A DNA stretch of 64,000 nt from Tomocerus qinae (lineage: Eukaryota > Arthropoda > Collembola > Entomobryomorpha > Tomoceridae). Of this stretch, positions 12,658-24,310 are shown in pieces (the stretch's first letter is position 1; the number at the start of each line of letters is the position of its first letter). The position numbers and the translations under genes are program-made. The stretch lies in NCBI GenBank assembly GCA_020055645.1, contig CM034547.1, positions 67,552,884 to 67,616,883 of the forward strand, given 5' to 3'. The notes under the pieces were generated by a model. That model made no database searches. It was not told where the DNA came from and saw only the letters and a list, made by a program, of their open reading frames with translations.

Positions 12658-12950
12658 AAACGGTTCGAACTTAACTAATTGACTGACTTCATGACTTGGG
12701 CAAATTTTAAACGAGCCATAGCCATACATTGAATTTTAAAATATCATCTACGTACTCTATCTAACACTTAACTATTTTAAATGTAAATAAATATTCTATA
12801 AGAACCATTTATTGATGTTGTAATAAATATCGTGGTATTTATTTGACTACACAAATCGTCATTCATTCATTCACACAAATGATAGCATTAAAATTGTAAT
12901 TGTAAGATGAATTACGTGAACAATAACACTTTAAGCAATGTTGAACAACT

Positions 12951-14430
12951 TCACCATTGCCGTTTTGGACCCTGAGTGGCATCCGTTAGAATTCGTAAAC
13001 TAACCCAATAAGGTGGTTTGCGCATTTGCTTATGACGTCCGTAAGTTCTGCACAAATTATATTTTACACCATCTTTCCAAATAAAATAGCAATCTTTACA
13101 GCGCCGCTTCAAGACTCCTTTAATCTTCATTCCTCTTGCAGGAACAAAAATGCTTGCGTTTGATGGTGTATCTCCCACGATTTCATATGGTGTTAAGCAT
13201 TTTGATGGTTGCAATAAATTTCGAATTTGTCCAACTTCTGCTGATTTATTCCTCAAGAGATACTGCATTGGATTGGACGTGGACAGTTGTCTAACATTTT
13301 CCATCTAAATAAAACACAAATTACAAACCATGACATTAACGTCTCTGTTCACGGTTGCGCCAGATATGTTCCAACTCCAATTACCAAAAAAGTTAAGTAA
13401 AGTTTAATTAAAAGTTTTAATTTCTTTGAAAGGACTCGTTGATATTTTTGGGATTACAGATTTGGAATCGTAGACTAATGATTACAACGTGAATTTTTAT
13501 AATTTAGTTTCAAATACTCTAAAAAATGAAGCTCCTTTAAAGTGTACTTTTCGCAAGCACGCGCCATGAGATTTAGTATTCATTCCAATAATACTATACT
13601 ACATATTATTATTTCATTCCCATTTTTGTCGTTATAAAAGTTGATAGGCATATGTTGTCCCCGACATCAAATATAATATAGCCTTCCCAAGGCTCTACTA
13701 TACTACCTCATCCCTCACCTTCCCGGATGCAATTTGAAGGAAAGTCCCATATAAAAGTTCAAACTTTCTTATGTCTTTCTCTACTTATGACTTAAGGTTT
13801 ATATATGTCCCTCGTTTTTGGAAAACCCTGTAGACTACCAAAATACATTAGGATCATTGTCGGTACTTCTTTCAAATTATGCAAAAGTTTTGATCCGATT
13901 TTCTAGTGTAGTACATGGTCGGAATCCGAATGGCCCGAATTTTCCGACCATGTTACTACACTAGAAAATCGGGTTAGAACTTTTGCTAATTTTGAAGCAA
14001 ATGCAAAGAGTTTCATGAAATAGTGTATAAGTAAAATGTAAACTGCGTTTTGTGCGAATATACCTAACACATATTACGGCTTTATAACATCCTTGCCCCC
14101 TCTGAAATCGACTTCTAAATACGGCACTGATGTTTTCAGAAGCTAGAATCCGTTTCCGGAAGGGGGGCTGAAATGTCATAACATAACATAACATGACATA
14201 TAACATAACATAACATGGCCTTTGCAAGTTATGTTCGCGCGAAAGCTGTTGCCTTTTTGGAGAAAATGAGCAAAAGTAGCTTAAAATAAAATATTATAGC
14301 ACAAATTTTATATGCACATTCAACCTTAGAATCTAGCCATATGCCATAATATCGAATAACTTACCGGAATGCTCGCTGTCATCCGGAAGCTTAAAATCGT
14401 GGACGCAAATCGACTACTTTGATCACGCAT
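12951..14430 (-). CDS. MRPL36: mitochondrial large-subunit ribosomal protein bL36m
   Basis: Structural protein of the mitochondrial ribosome large subunit. There are two coding exons, 14430-14365 (ATG at 14430, 22 codons, donor CCG|GTAAGT) and 13304-12951, joined in phase 0 for 139 residues. Exon 1 encodes a Ser/Arg-rich leader (SSRFASTILSFRM), which suits a matrix-targeting presequence. The bL36 core RGMKIKGVLKRRCKDC keeps the zinc ligands C-x2-C-x12-C-x5-H. The protein continues about 25 residues past the usual HKQ end, to ...ATQGPKRQW. AATAAA-like signals on the minus strand at about 12810-12845 could serve as poly(A) signals. The 1060-bp intron contains a long hairpin and a CATAA microsatellite. 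Open sequence continues upstream of the ATG, so an earlier start is possible. Confidence 0.85.
13866..14001. mobile_element. foldback hairpin in the MRPL36 intron
   Basis: 'gattttctagtgtagta' and 'catggtcgg' on the left are mirrored by 'ccgaccatg' and 'tactacactagaaaatc' on the right. With looser pairing outward through 'gcaaaag' this gives about 57-bp arms around a loop of about 20 nt. The stem is too long for a typical animal pre-miRNA; it is more likely a small foldback element. Confidence 0.55.
14176..14217. repeat. CATAA/ACATA microsatellite
   Basis: About eight units of 'cataa' with one or two variants (acatgacata), in the MRPL36 intron. Confidence 0.8.
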
Positions 14431-14753
14431 TAATTGACCAATTTTGTCAAGTAAGTTAAATTTTCGGTACATTCTTCAGCTTATTCAGCCAACTTTACTT
14501 CCGTTATGTTATGGGACCAATTTGACTTGTAAATTAATATTATAGTCATACAGAAAATCAGAACAGATCAATATTGAAGAATAACTATCATTTTACAGAT
14601 TTTCCAAACCTATAACTGAAATGCTATTTTTCTATTGAATTGGACCAGAAATGAATCAGAAAGTCGCTACACAATACTACACATTGATGAAGTTGAAATT
14701 AAGCAATATTAAAATTATATAAATTAAATAACTATACTCTTTTTGAATTTCAG

Positions 14754-14938
14754 ATTGTGCGCCCGTTCGTGCGACAGAAATTCTTCGCCAAATAGTCGTT
14801 TGTAACAAAGGATTATACCAGAAATCACAAGTTAGGATAGCCGACAGTGCAACAGCCTGCCCAACAAAGGTAAATTTAGCACGGACGAGGGAAAGAGGGG
14901 CAAAAGTGAAGAAAAAGCGAGGAAAGGAAGAAGATTAA
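14754..14938 (+). other. exon-like open frame, unidentified
   Basis: Directly after a good acceptor (tttgaatttcag at 14753) one frame is open for 60 codons to TAA at 14936. It starts CAPVRATEILRQIVV, contains QKSQVRIADSATA, and ends in a basic tail (KVKKKRGKEED). It has no internal start, so it would be a terminal exon. An internal donor-like AAG|GTAAAT at 14869 is an alternative end. I found no convincing upstream exon; it lies head to head with MRPL36 exon 1. It could be the last exon of a small gene or chance. Confidence 0.25.
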
Positions 14939-15710
14939 GCTTCGAGAAATTTTAAGACATTTTCCCTTCTAAAATTCAACAAATTTCCTATCATCGTGCA
15001 ATTTAATTCTTTATTACTCTCATTCTAAATAAAATAAATCCGCTATGAATTCTATATCACTATCTCCATCCTATGACTTTTCCCCTTTAATCTAACTAAA
15101 ATTTACGGGGAGGGCAATGAATTATAATGCTTTTTTCCTTTGTTTCAAGACACCAAGACATGAAACATACCTTCTTCCGTTTCGCGGGGTAAATCCAGCT
15201 AGCCGAATCCAAAGGTCCAGGTAGCCGAAGCCGAAGGTACTAGATAGCCGAAGCTGAAGAATGTACCAGGTAGCCGAAGTACCAGCTACCCGAAATCAGA
15301 AGGTCCAGCTAGCCGCAGCCGAAGGTTTTCAATTTCCACCTTTGTTACACCCAGAATTATTTATTTTTGAAAATTCGGGGCACTATTTTTAGTTTTCATA
15401 AAACAGTATCCACAAAAATAAATCCCGAAAGCTACATTTACAGTGGAAATTGTAACGTAATTATTGACTGTTCCGGATTATCAAATGACACTTAAAAATG
15501 TAATTTTCGTACTCTGCTGAATTTTAAATTTTTAAACTATGGAAATTGAAATTCTAAGATATTTTTTAAAGTCAACGCAGCGTGGGCTACAAGTTTCAGT
15601 TATCTGTGATCATGGCCTACAACCTTATAATTTGAAGTTTTCGTGGCCCACGCTGAGTTGATTAACTATATTGGTTTAAAAATTTCTAAAAAAACCTGGA
15701 GAAGGTGGAG

Positions 15711-15780
15711 ACCAAGGTAATTTAAATACCATGGCGACTAAACTGTATTGCCATAGCCATGGTATTTAAATTACCTTGGT
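15711..15780. repeat. perfect 25-bp inverted repeat
   Basis: ACCAAGGTAATTTAAATACC at 15711 continues as ATGGC to 15735 and is repeated exactly in reverse complement at 15756-15780, with a 20-bp spacer. The perfect arms in otherwise diverged DNA suggest recent origin or ongoing correction. Confidence 0.85.
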
Positions 15781-16015
15781 GGAGACTACGTGGAGCTGAT
15801 AAAATATTCTTTTTGCTTGGGAGAGGGGAATGGGTGGAAGGGTGGAATCTACGTAGAGCTGATAAAAATATTCTTTTTGCTTCAGGGAGTGGAATGGGTG
15901 GGGAGGTGGAAACTACGTGGAGCTGATAAAATTTTTTTGTTTGGGGGAGTGGAATGGGTGGTGAGGTGGAGGCTACGTGGAGCTGATAAAAATATTCTTT
16001 TCGTTTGGAGGATAT
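15781..16015. repeat. 60-64 bp minisatellite, four units
   Basis: 'ctacgtggagctgataaaa' recurs at about 15786, 15849, 15913 and 15973, each followed by a T-rich then G-rich stretch ('gtggaatgggtgg'). Confidence 0.8.
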
Positions 16016-16410
16016 TTATGATTGGTTAGGTGGATATGTTGGCTAGGAGTTAATGGAAAACATTCCTTTGTTGGTTTTTCGAACAATTGCTATACTGTGA
16101 CGAATTCACTGGTCGCCGAAGGGCTGGTAGGTTAGTATTTGATGCCGTTTAGTTTTATTGGATGGTACTTCGACTTCCGCTAGCTGATACTTGGGCTTCG
16201 GCTAGCTGGTACTTCGGCTTCGTCTAGCTGGTACTTCGGCTTCGGGTATAATAATAATGACTTAACCCGTCGGAATCGGGTATTTGGACCTTCGGCTTCG
16301 GGTAGCTGGACCTTCGAGTCGGCTAGCTGGTACTTCGGCTTTGCCTAGCTGGACCTTCGAGTCGGCTAGCTGGTACTTAAGCTTTTGTTAATTGGACCTT
16401 CTGATTTCAG

Positions 16411-16618
16411 CTAGCTAGTACATTCTTCGGCTTCGGCTAGCTGGTACATTCTTCGGCTTCGGCTAGCTGGTACATTCTTCGGCTTCGGCTAGCTGGTACA
16501 TTCTTCGGCTTCGGCTAGCTGGTACATTCTTCGGCTTCGGCTAGCTGGTACATTCTTCGGCTTCGGCTAGCTGGTACATTCTTCGGCTTCGGCTAGCTGG
16601 TACATTCTTCGGCTTCGG
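16411..16618. repeat. 26-bp minisatellite, eight near-identical copies
   Basis: The unit begins CTAGCTGGTACATTCTTCGG and repeats every 26 bp from 16411. The first copy has a variant (ctagctagta) and diverged copies flank both sides (16180-16410 and 16619-16640). The low divergence indicates recent expansion. Confidence 0.9.
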
Positions 16619-17456
16619 CTACCTGGACCTTCGGATTCGGCTAGGTTTATTCTTATAACTCCCCCCCCTTGAATTCTAAAAATTTGTTGGGGGTAGCATT
16701 TATTTTATTCTTTCCCCAAAAAACCTGGGAAGGAATTTCCCCCCAAACTTTTTTGGAGCATTTTTGTAGGTAGCATTTTAGAATACTAGGAAGATGCAAT
16801 TTCTACCAGCGCTATCAATCTACGTAATATCCAGTAGAGAGCAACCTGGGGACAATGTCAACTAAAATGAAAAGTGGGATTTTGGGTCAATTTTGATGAC
16901 GTAAGCTGCCGTCACACTTAGGGGGTCGGGGGGTTGACCATGTATTTTGATAGGCATTTTCAGTGTCCTCAAAACAAAGTCAAAATATCCATGACAATGG
17001 ACCGTGATTTCCGTCCCACTAGATACATGTTGACAGTGACGTCAGCTGCCGTCATTTTTGAAATACATGTAAAAGTATACTCTTTTGTCCGAACCTTTAT
17101 CCCTATATACTTCTATTATCCTTGGTAGAGAGTAGAGCAAGCCGTTCTAAAAATTAATTTAAGGTTCAGGGGTGGTTCAAAATACGGGGAAATTCAATGA
17201 GGGGCAGGTAATGGGGAAGTATCTATGGCTACGATTTAAAATACACAGAGCCATAGAAATTTACTCTATGACAATACAGCAAAATGAATAGGGCATAAAA
17301 GATTTTTTTTGGGAACTTTGTAAAATAGGAATGGGATGATTTAGGAAATGGTGCATGTTTCAAAAGACTCAGATTGTTTTTGCCACAAATGGGGATGTTG
17401 CTGGGTAACCAGCAAAAATTATCATAGAGGGTAAATGGGAATCGGAAAAATTCATA

Positions 17457-17786
17457 CTTTTTTTTGGAAATTCCCTAAGGATCTGTGACCACTGGTCCTA
17501 CACCCATGCAATAATTTTTTAAAAATTCTTCGAAACTTATTCTATAATAGTTATATTTAAAATTACACATTTTGGTCTTCGACTTGAAGATATCATCGTT
17601 TGAAACCGAAAAATGTGTGTTTTTTGTGCATTATTATATTGCGAATTTATATCTTCAAGTCAAAGACCAAAATGTGGAATTTTCAATATAACTACTGAAG
17701 AATAGGATTGGAAGAATTTTTTAAAATTTACTATATGGCCTTAGGACCTGTGATCTCAGATCCTTAGGGAATTTCCAAAAAAAAGT
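17457..17786. mobile_element. 330-bp foldback MITE
   Basis: 'ttggaaattccctaaggatc' on the left is mirrored by 'gatccttagggaatttccaa' on the right. Similarity of the arms continues inward over about 130 bp ('ttttggtctt...gacttgaagatat' against 'atatcttcaagtc...aagaccaaaa'). The unpaired centre is about 60 bp. It is non-coding. Confidence 0.75.
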
Positions 17787-17917
17787 TACTGGCAAATATG
17801 ATAGTCGAGAAATCATTTTTGTTTCCATGCACCTGGGCTTTAATACACCAATGATTTTATTATGTACCGTACTATAACGTAAGGCTTAAATAACAATATT
17901 AAATTGATATATATACC

Positions 17918-19716
17918 ATAGAGATATAACATAGGTAGGTATTGTACAAATCTAGAGAGAGCATTTGAAAAGGATGCGGAAAAGACATGACATGATGAGG
18001 GGATCTGCGCGAAAGCTATTCTCATGTGTTTTCGTACAAAATGAATTTGACTTGCCTCCGACTTCATCCCTCATAGCCAATCAAAATTGAATGGGTTATA
18101 CGAATGACCAGCAAACTCAAATCGTAGATAAATTAGGAAAATTTTTTAATGATTTAATCCTTGACAACAAACAAATAAAACACCCGAAATCACTTGGTAA
18201 TTTATCCAGCCGAACAAAACTGAACAAAAAATTATCAGTCCCCTCTGGATATTAAATTTTATTTTTGCAGGCAGAATTTAGGCAGTGAGATCTCGTTTCC
18301 TCCTCTGTTTCCTCCAAGAAGCATAAACGCTATGTTGTTGGAAACCAAAGAGGTTCTAATAATATTAAGGGAATAGAGCAAAAGTGGAGAATATTTTCTT
18401 TATAACATTAATGAATAGCTATTAATTTACCGATACCCACTAATACATCCGACCGCGAAATTTTTACGATACCTAGTAATGCATAATCGAAGACAATAGG
18501 GATTGATTTTTGTACCATTGAAAGGCATTACGGTTTTGGCTCTACATTTTACAACCTCTTTGTTGGAAACGGAATAAATGCAGAACATTTACTAGGATGC
18601 TGGAATGGGACAATCATTGATGAAGCATTATAGGAAAGGTAGAGGTAAGGGATTTTTCTCAGAAATAATTCCTTATAAATCTTCAGAAATCTATGTTTAG
18701 CAAAATTCGCTAGATGTTAGAATGATTGGCAATGTTGCAACTTGGGATTCTATTTCTTATCGTTAACTGTCTCCACAGCAAAACTAAAAGGCCATGGTAA
18801 GGCCCCATTCTGTTATTTGGTTCCCGTCAATTTTTTGCTTCATTTTTGACATTACTTAAAAAATTTAAGCCTAACAAGTAGCATGTTTCTTTTTTAAAGT
18901 TTTTTGCTAGGCCAGAAAATAGATAAAAAATAGTGACGGATGTTATAGGGTGTTTTATTAAGTTTGGAGGAAACAGACAATTGGTTATTTCGCATCCATC
19001 ATTTGGAAGAAACGGGATGGGAGGCAACGAGATCCCGCTATCTAAATTCAGCTCAAGTATAATAATATTGAAACAAGAAACCAACCAACCAACATGTTTC
19101 GTTTCTTATTCAGATTCGAAATTTAGAGCACCGTACTACTGTTCGTTCAGGAAAATTAGATAGTCCTGTGTGGCTTTTTACATGTTGATCATTTTGAAAT
19201 CTTAGTTTAATGGTAAATTTTATTTCACTGAAGACAAAAATCTAAATAACCATGGTAACATTTAAATATCCAAAAAACCTTTCAGATTTTGAACTTTCCA
19301 ATTTTTCTGAACGAACAATAGAGGACTAAAAACAAAGTTGGGGGCATAGGGGGCAAATGCCAAATTTCCCCAAATACCAAAATAAAATCGATGTGATTTT
19401 TAAGCCATTTATACATATTCAGGATGTATGGCATCCTTGCCGTCTCCGAAAATGACTTCTAAGGTCAACTGCATAAATTGGGGTTTGCGATAGAATGCGT
19501 ATTGGCTTTCGGGTCTCTGCTCTTTCAAAATAAGTTTTGTTGTCAAGAGAGATTTTTCATAAATTTATCTAAGATCTGAGTTTGCTGGTTGTTCGTATAA
19601 TCCATTCAATTAAGTATTACACGTCACTATTATTCAATTTATAACATTGGGGGAATACGATAGGCTTTCTCTAGATCTACTACAATACCTACCTATACTA
19701 TCTCTATGTATGATAC
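17918..19716. mobile_element. 1.8-kb element with long inverted ends
   Basis: 'catagagata', 'taggtaggtattgta', 'atctagaga' and 'ccagcaaactca' on the left (17918-18140) recur in reverse complement order at 19548-19716. The interior contains a separate inverted-repeat element (18270-19053). No transposase is seen, so it is non-autonomous. Confidence 0.55.
18270..19053. mobile_element. hAT-type MITE, GGCTGAATTTAGGC family, oldest copy
   Basis: The ends GGCAGAATTTAGGCAGTGAG and ...GATCCCGCTATCTAAATTCAGCT match the family seen at 39258, 41182, 41493 and 52790. The termini have mutations and no target duplication is visible, so this looks like an old copy. It is non-coding. Confidence 0.65.
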
Positions 19717-20263
19717 ATCATAGAAGGGTTCACTAATTTTTTTATTTGGTTTTTAATTCAAAAGTAATGCAAGAAGATACAAATACACTAGAATCATTTT
19801 TTAACTGAAGAGCAAAACTTGGTTTATTTATGTTTACTTACATTATAAAACATACTTTTCTTAAAAACTAAATATTACTTAATATAATTACGATCTGCGA
19901 TTAACGCAAAATCTATATTTAAAAGCAATTTCAATTATTTTATTTTATTATTTGTTGTTTATTAGTATTTAGTAATTTAGTATATTATTTAATTAATATT
20001 ATTAGTTCTGACCTCCTCTGAAAATAAAAGGACACCTAGCAGTAAATAAGCCTCCTATCAATATTATTACTTATTGGTAATTGGCATTGGTATTGTCGTC
20101 TGTTGGTTGGTCCTTGTTCCTTCAGGAGAGGAGACTGTATTTCAACGACCGAAAAAATGTCATACCTTCAATACGAATAAATCATAATAATAATATAACA
20201 CTAGAGTCACTACTATATATAATTATTATGTACCATTATATTATGAACCCTACCTAACCTATA

Positions 20264-21268
20264 CTAAATTAAGCCTTCAAAATTCCAAAATTTAACACAT
20301 CCGTCATCGCCAACTGAAACCAAAAGTGAACTAATACGTGGATTCCATTTTACTCTATTAACATCAGCTTCGTGTGCTTTTACTGTTGCCAATAATTCCC
20401 AATTGTTTCTTTCTAGCTCATTTCCTGTCGATTCTTTAAATATTCTGATATTGTCGTCCGCACAAGCAGTTGCAATGAGACCATTATGCTTATTCCAAGA
20501 GATGTCATAAATTGCTCGAGTGTGGTAACCAGATAAAGTTGCTGTGCAAAGCCATTTAGTATTGTCTTCTGACTTTTGCCAAATTTTTACGGTTTTGTCG
20601 TCAGAACAAGATGCCAAACGGTTGCCAGTTTTGTCAAAATCAATTGCCCAAACCGTGGATTCGTGTCCTTCAAGAGTGGCAAAATTGGACCAGTCCCCAC
20701 CATCCAAATCATTTTTATACATTTTGATTGTATCATCGTAACTTGAAGAAACTAAAATGTCTTCTTTTGGATGCCAAGCTACTCTTTTAACATCTTGTGA
20801 ATGTACTGTCAGCACACTGTCGCATTGAACCTCGTAATCATCTTCTTCATTCATTGACCATACCATGACATTCTTATCCCGACCACAAGTAGAAAAGTAT
20901 TCTCCAGAAAGAGACCAAGAGATACTTTTCACTTCATTTTCGTGACCCTCGACTGTGGAAACACATTCATACGTCCCATCACTCTGCTTTTCCCATAGAG
21001 TGACTGTCGCATCAAAACTTGCTAGCCCAACAAACTTTCCACATGGTGACCAAGCCACGTCACGAATCGTTCTTTGATGGTTGTCTCCACATTTGGTATA
21101 CGATATCCACTGTGAATCCACATTGTCCTCTGAACTTCCAGTTTTTCTGCACCAAAGTTTCGCAATTTTGTCTTCGCCACATGTTGCTAATTTATTCCCT
21201 TCGAAATCCCAGGAAGCTGACCACACTTTTCCTTTGTGACCAGAAACATTCTGTAGTAACCGAAGCAT
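20264..21268 (-). CDS. CIAO1: cytosolic iron-sulfur assembly protein CIAO1 (7 WD40 repeats)
   Basis: WD40 adaptor of the cytosolic iron-sulfur assembly targeting complex, which with CIAO2 and MMS19 proteins delivers Fe-S clusters to apoproteins. It is a single uninterrupted exon of 334 residues, close to the family's usual ~340. Seven WD repeats are visible, with signatures including HQRTIRDVAWSPCGKF, GHENEVKSISWSLSGEYF, HSQDVKRVAWHP and GHESTVWAIDFDKTGNRLAS, and the conserved IYDISWN in repeat 6. The start is the ATG at 21268 (MLRLLQNVSGHKG); an in-frame TAG just upstream excludes a longer protein. The stop is TAG at 20264-20266. The lack of introns contrasts with TOP2 and COG4, so the copy could have arisen by retroposition, but it shows no damage. 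Confidence 0.95.
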   Translation of the reverse strand: MLRLLQNVSGHKGKVWSASWDFEGNKLATCGEDKIAKLWCRKTGSSEDNVDSQWISYTKCGDNHQRTIRDVAWSPCGKFVGLASFDATVTLWEKQSDGTYECVSTVEGHENEVKSISWSLSGEYFSTCGRDKNVMVWSMNEEDDYEVQCDSVLTVHSQDVKRVAWHPKEDILVSSSYDDTIKMYKNDLDGGDWSNFATLEGHESTVWAIDFDKTGNRLASCSDDKTVKIWQKSEDNTKWLCTATLSGYHTRAIYDISWNKHNGLIATACADDNIRIFKESTGNELERNNWELLATVKAHEADVNRVKWNPRISSLLVSVGDDGCVKFWNFEGLI

Positions 21269-21829
21269 TTCAAAGATAAAGGAATCCAAGTTCTAGGTGG
21301 TTCTAAAAATATCAAATATCAACATTTAGGAGGACTTATTATACATCATGGTTTCCCCTTCATCTTTTCAAACTTTATTCATTAATTCATTATTAGTATT
21401 AGTTCATTAGTAATTGGTAGTGAAAAGTTGAAAGTGGGATGAAAATATAGAAAATAAACCTTGTTAAAATAGATAAAAAATATTGTATTTACTAAAAACC
21501 TACCTAATATTTATTTATTATAGTTGTATACTTTTGGTTTTATCCTGATTCCATTACCATTACTATGATTAGTGTATACTAATAGATTGCATTCACAAAT
21601 TAACAGTAGCACAATTCATACGCAAGTGTAAGCAATGCACTACACTTAAACTAACAATCAGCAGTTAGCACTTAGCACTTGTTTTGATTCAATTTTCCTT
21701 ACAGCCGAGCACAGAGCAATGAAAGCGAATGAAAGGAATAAAGTCTTTTAATACCCCCGAATTGCGTGATGTGAAGTGTGGACCAAAGCCAGACCAGACA
21801 TGCTAGTTTAGGTCACCGAGCTGAGCCAC

Positions 21830-22160
21830 TGCACTGGCCTCTAATAACATTGAGCGAGCCGAGCCGAGCCAGACCCTCAAAAAACTTTTTGGCGAGCTAA
21901 CCGAGCCAAGCCAGGTCTATCAAAAAATTTCGACCGAGCCGAGCCAGGTCAATGGCTCGGCTCGGCTCGCTAAAAAATCGAGCCTGTAGGTTTAAAATAA
22001 AAATGGCGGGAAAATTTTTGGGCGAGCCGAGCCAGGTCTATAAAAAAATTCAGCGAGCCGAGCCGAGTCAGGTCTATAAAAAAATTTCCGCGAGCCGAGC
22101 CGAGCCAGGTCTATAAAAAATTTCGACCGGCCGAGCCACTGAGTCAGAAACTAGCATGAG
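21830..22160. repeat. 'cgagccgagcc' low-complexity tandem region
   Basis: Repeated 'gagccgagccaggtctataaa' units occur mostly in one orientation, with one inverted 'ggctcggctcgg' block at 21955-21970. It is probably the amplified end of a DNA element. No gene is seen. Confidence 0.6.
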
Positions 22161-22463
22161 TGAGCCAGACTATCCAAAATTTTAAGTTTCTATTGACTCC
22201 GATTTGGAAAACTATGATTACCAAAATATCAGGTTACCATTTTCCTTCTCCAAAGTCCTGACCGATTTGCTTATATAATACTAGTTGAATCCTAGCACAT
22301 AAAGTGTGCTAGAAAATGTTGAAATCAGTAAATTTCTAGCGACTGCGCAATGGCCCGAATTTCATAGACCGTTGATTGGACTCAGTACTGATAGTCTAGT
22401 CCTTGCTCATTAATTACAAAATATTACCCTTACTCATTAATTCCAAAATATTACGGATATATA

Positions 22464-23596
22464 TACAGGGTGGTTGCTAATAATGTCCCCACGGTCTAGG
22501 CTCTCTAGCTCCTAAACGGAGGCTGCTACGAAAATGAGAGAACCATCGTTAGAAAGAGGAGGAAATTTCCTACAAAACAGACTATAAGAATAATTTTATT
22601 GACTCTAGTTTCAGGCTTGGCAATTTTATGAAAAATGACAAAGTAGCCTAAAGTTGTACGTATTTGTCTGCTGTTTATGAGGTTGCTCATTTTACATGGT
22701 AAATTCTAAGCTTTTAACGCTGCTTAAAATGGTGGATGTTCATCAAAGAGGAAATCACAACAATAAATTGGTAAAAATTTATTGTTATCAGCTTAGAAAT
22801 CAAAACGAAGAATTAAACACCACCCAGGTTGATTTGAGGTAAAGATTCCAGGTTTGCGGAACATTTTTTATTCCAAGTGAAATCTTGATCGGCGGTGGTA
22901 AAAGAATTTCTTCTATCAATCTGAAACGGATTCAAGCATTGATTTTCGTGAAAAATTAGCTAAAGTTAACCTCATTGGCTCCAATCCAAAAAACAGCTTC
23001 GTTGTTTAAGTTATGAGGAAGTTTAAAAAATAAAGATTTTTCTTGAAAATGAGTTACCCATTACAAACAATTTTTTTTGTCGATCCAAATCTGTATTTGA
23101 AGTGAAATGTGCGAAGACAAGAAAACGCAAATGGTCTGCTGCCCATTTCAACTGCATTACAGCTTTTGGTACCTTAAAGCTTGTTTGAAATTTGAGTTTA
23201 AGTTCAAAAGACTTTATCACCCTTATTTGGCAATCCAACCAAAAAGTGATCACTGGAAATCACAAAGATTCATTGTAACAGATCTTTTAGCGAGTTTCAG
23301 CCTCCAACTACTCTTTAAAACAGATTTAAACCATTTCCAAAAGTCCCCGAAGTTTAGGAACAAAGATTTATTAATAAAAGAATGTTGTGAAAAAATGAGG
23401 AATTTGACATGAAAATTTGGTATTTGACTTCCTAATTTTTTATTTTTTAAATAGGGATCAATAAATTTGCCCTTACAGTCTGTTTTGTAGGAAATTTCCT
23501 CCTCTTTCTAACGATGGTTCTCTCATTTTCGTAGCAGCCTCCGTTTAGGAGCTAGAGAGCCTAGACCGCGTGGACATAATAAGCAATCAGGCTGTA
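22464..23596. mobile_element. 1.13-kb element with ~125-bp terminal inverted repeats
   Basis: The ends begin TACAGGGTGGTTGCTAATAA and (reverse complement) TACAGCCTGATTGCTTATTA. After that the two arms are nearly identical for about 100 bp, including 'ctctctagctcctaaacgga' and 'gtagcagcctccgtttagg'. A TA duplication is possible (flank ...atata). The interior has short open frames (23107-23412 +, 23023-23253 -) without recognisable transposase motifs, so it is called non-autonomous. Confidence 0.75.
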
Positions 23597-24109
23597 CAAA
23601 CATTTATACAAGAATAGTGACAGGAATTCCATGCGCATGTCCCACTTTACGTTTATGTAGAGTAAAGATTACTAGGCTCCCAGTAAAATTTGGCAAATTT
23701 AGAAAGGTAGGCGTCCAGTAACTATTAGCAGAATTTATAAATAATTGCAAAAATTCCCCCACTTGTCACATAACAGAACACTTTTCATGCAGATGAGATT
23801 GTTGACAATTAGAGTCAATCAGGTAACTCCATATATATAAACTATAATACCATAAGGAATCTATGCTACGCATGTTAAAAATTTTCATTCTTGTGATTGG
23901 AATTGGAGGGAGTCATGAGCGGAGATCTCCTCCGCAATCTTTTAAAATGAAGTGCAATATACTTACATACAGTGACTAAAACCGGTGACTAAAACCATTT
24001 TCATAAGGAAGCATTTAATTTTTTTACGGTTTGGGACTAGCCATGTCATATGATTTTTATTGTAGTTTTCTCAATGTTTCATATAGTATTATAGTTTATA
24101 TATATGGGT

Positions 24110-24310
24110 AACTCATTTCGATAGAAGAGGAAGTGGGCATGCGCATTTTGTTATTTTGCCTTTAAGGAAATTACGTGTGTAGTTGATGAGAGGAGGAGGT
24201 ACCTAAAAGTGTAACAGTCAGCCTTTAAGTTACAGATGGGGAAGGGGTTTTGCGTTACACATTAAATGCAGGTCACCCAGGCTCTCCTACCAGACATACA
24301 TAGATTCATA
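24110..24310 (-). repeat. dispersed repeat, copy 1 (inverted)
   Basis: 'gatgagaggaggaggt', 'ggaaggggttttgcgttaca' and 'ctctcctacca' match, in reverse orientation, blocks at 36880-37075 and 47690-47920. The order of blocks is conserved across the three copies. It is non-coding. Confidence 0.55.

Larger units (their letters stand above)
15183..16650. repeat. foldback element with 'tagccgaagc' inverted arrays
   Basis: Degenerate copies of 'cagctagccgaagccgaag' at 15188-15330 are mirrored by 'cttcggcttcggctagctgg' copies at 16130-16650. The ends can therefore pair over a central 800 bp that itself holds a hairpin (about 15570-15661), a perfect 25-bp palindrome and a 60-64 bp tandem array. There is no gene inside; the frame at 15790-16029 is just the tandem array. 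Confidence 0.6.

Noticed and set aside
15790-16029. 80-codon frame with repeated 'ELIK' blocks
   Set aside because: It is a direct translation of the 60-64 bp minisatellite, with no start context or homologue pattern.
16411-16618. Regular 26-bp repeats resembling a CRISPR array
   Set aside because: There are no spacers; units are contiguous, and the context is eukaryotic.
21269-21289. Seven extra N-terminal residues for CIAO1
   Set aside because: They would need a TTG start; the first ATG at 21268 gives the expected family length.
22464-23596. Transposase in the 1.13-kb inverted-repeat element
   Set aside because: The frames at 23107-23412 and 23023-23253 overlap on opposite strands and lack any DDE-like or zinc-finger motif.
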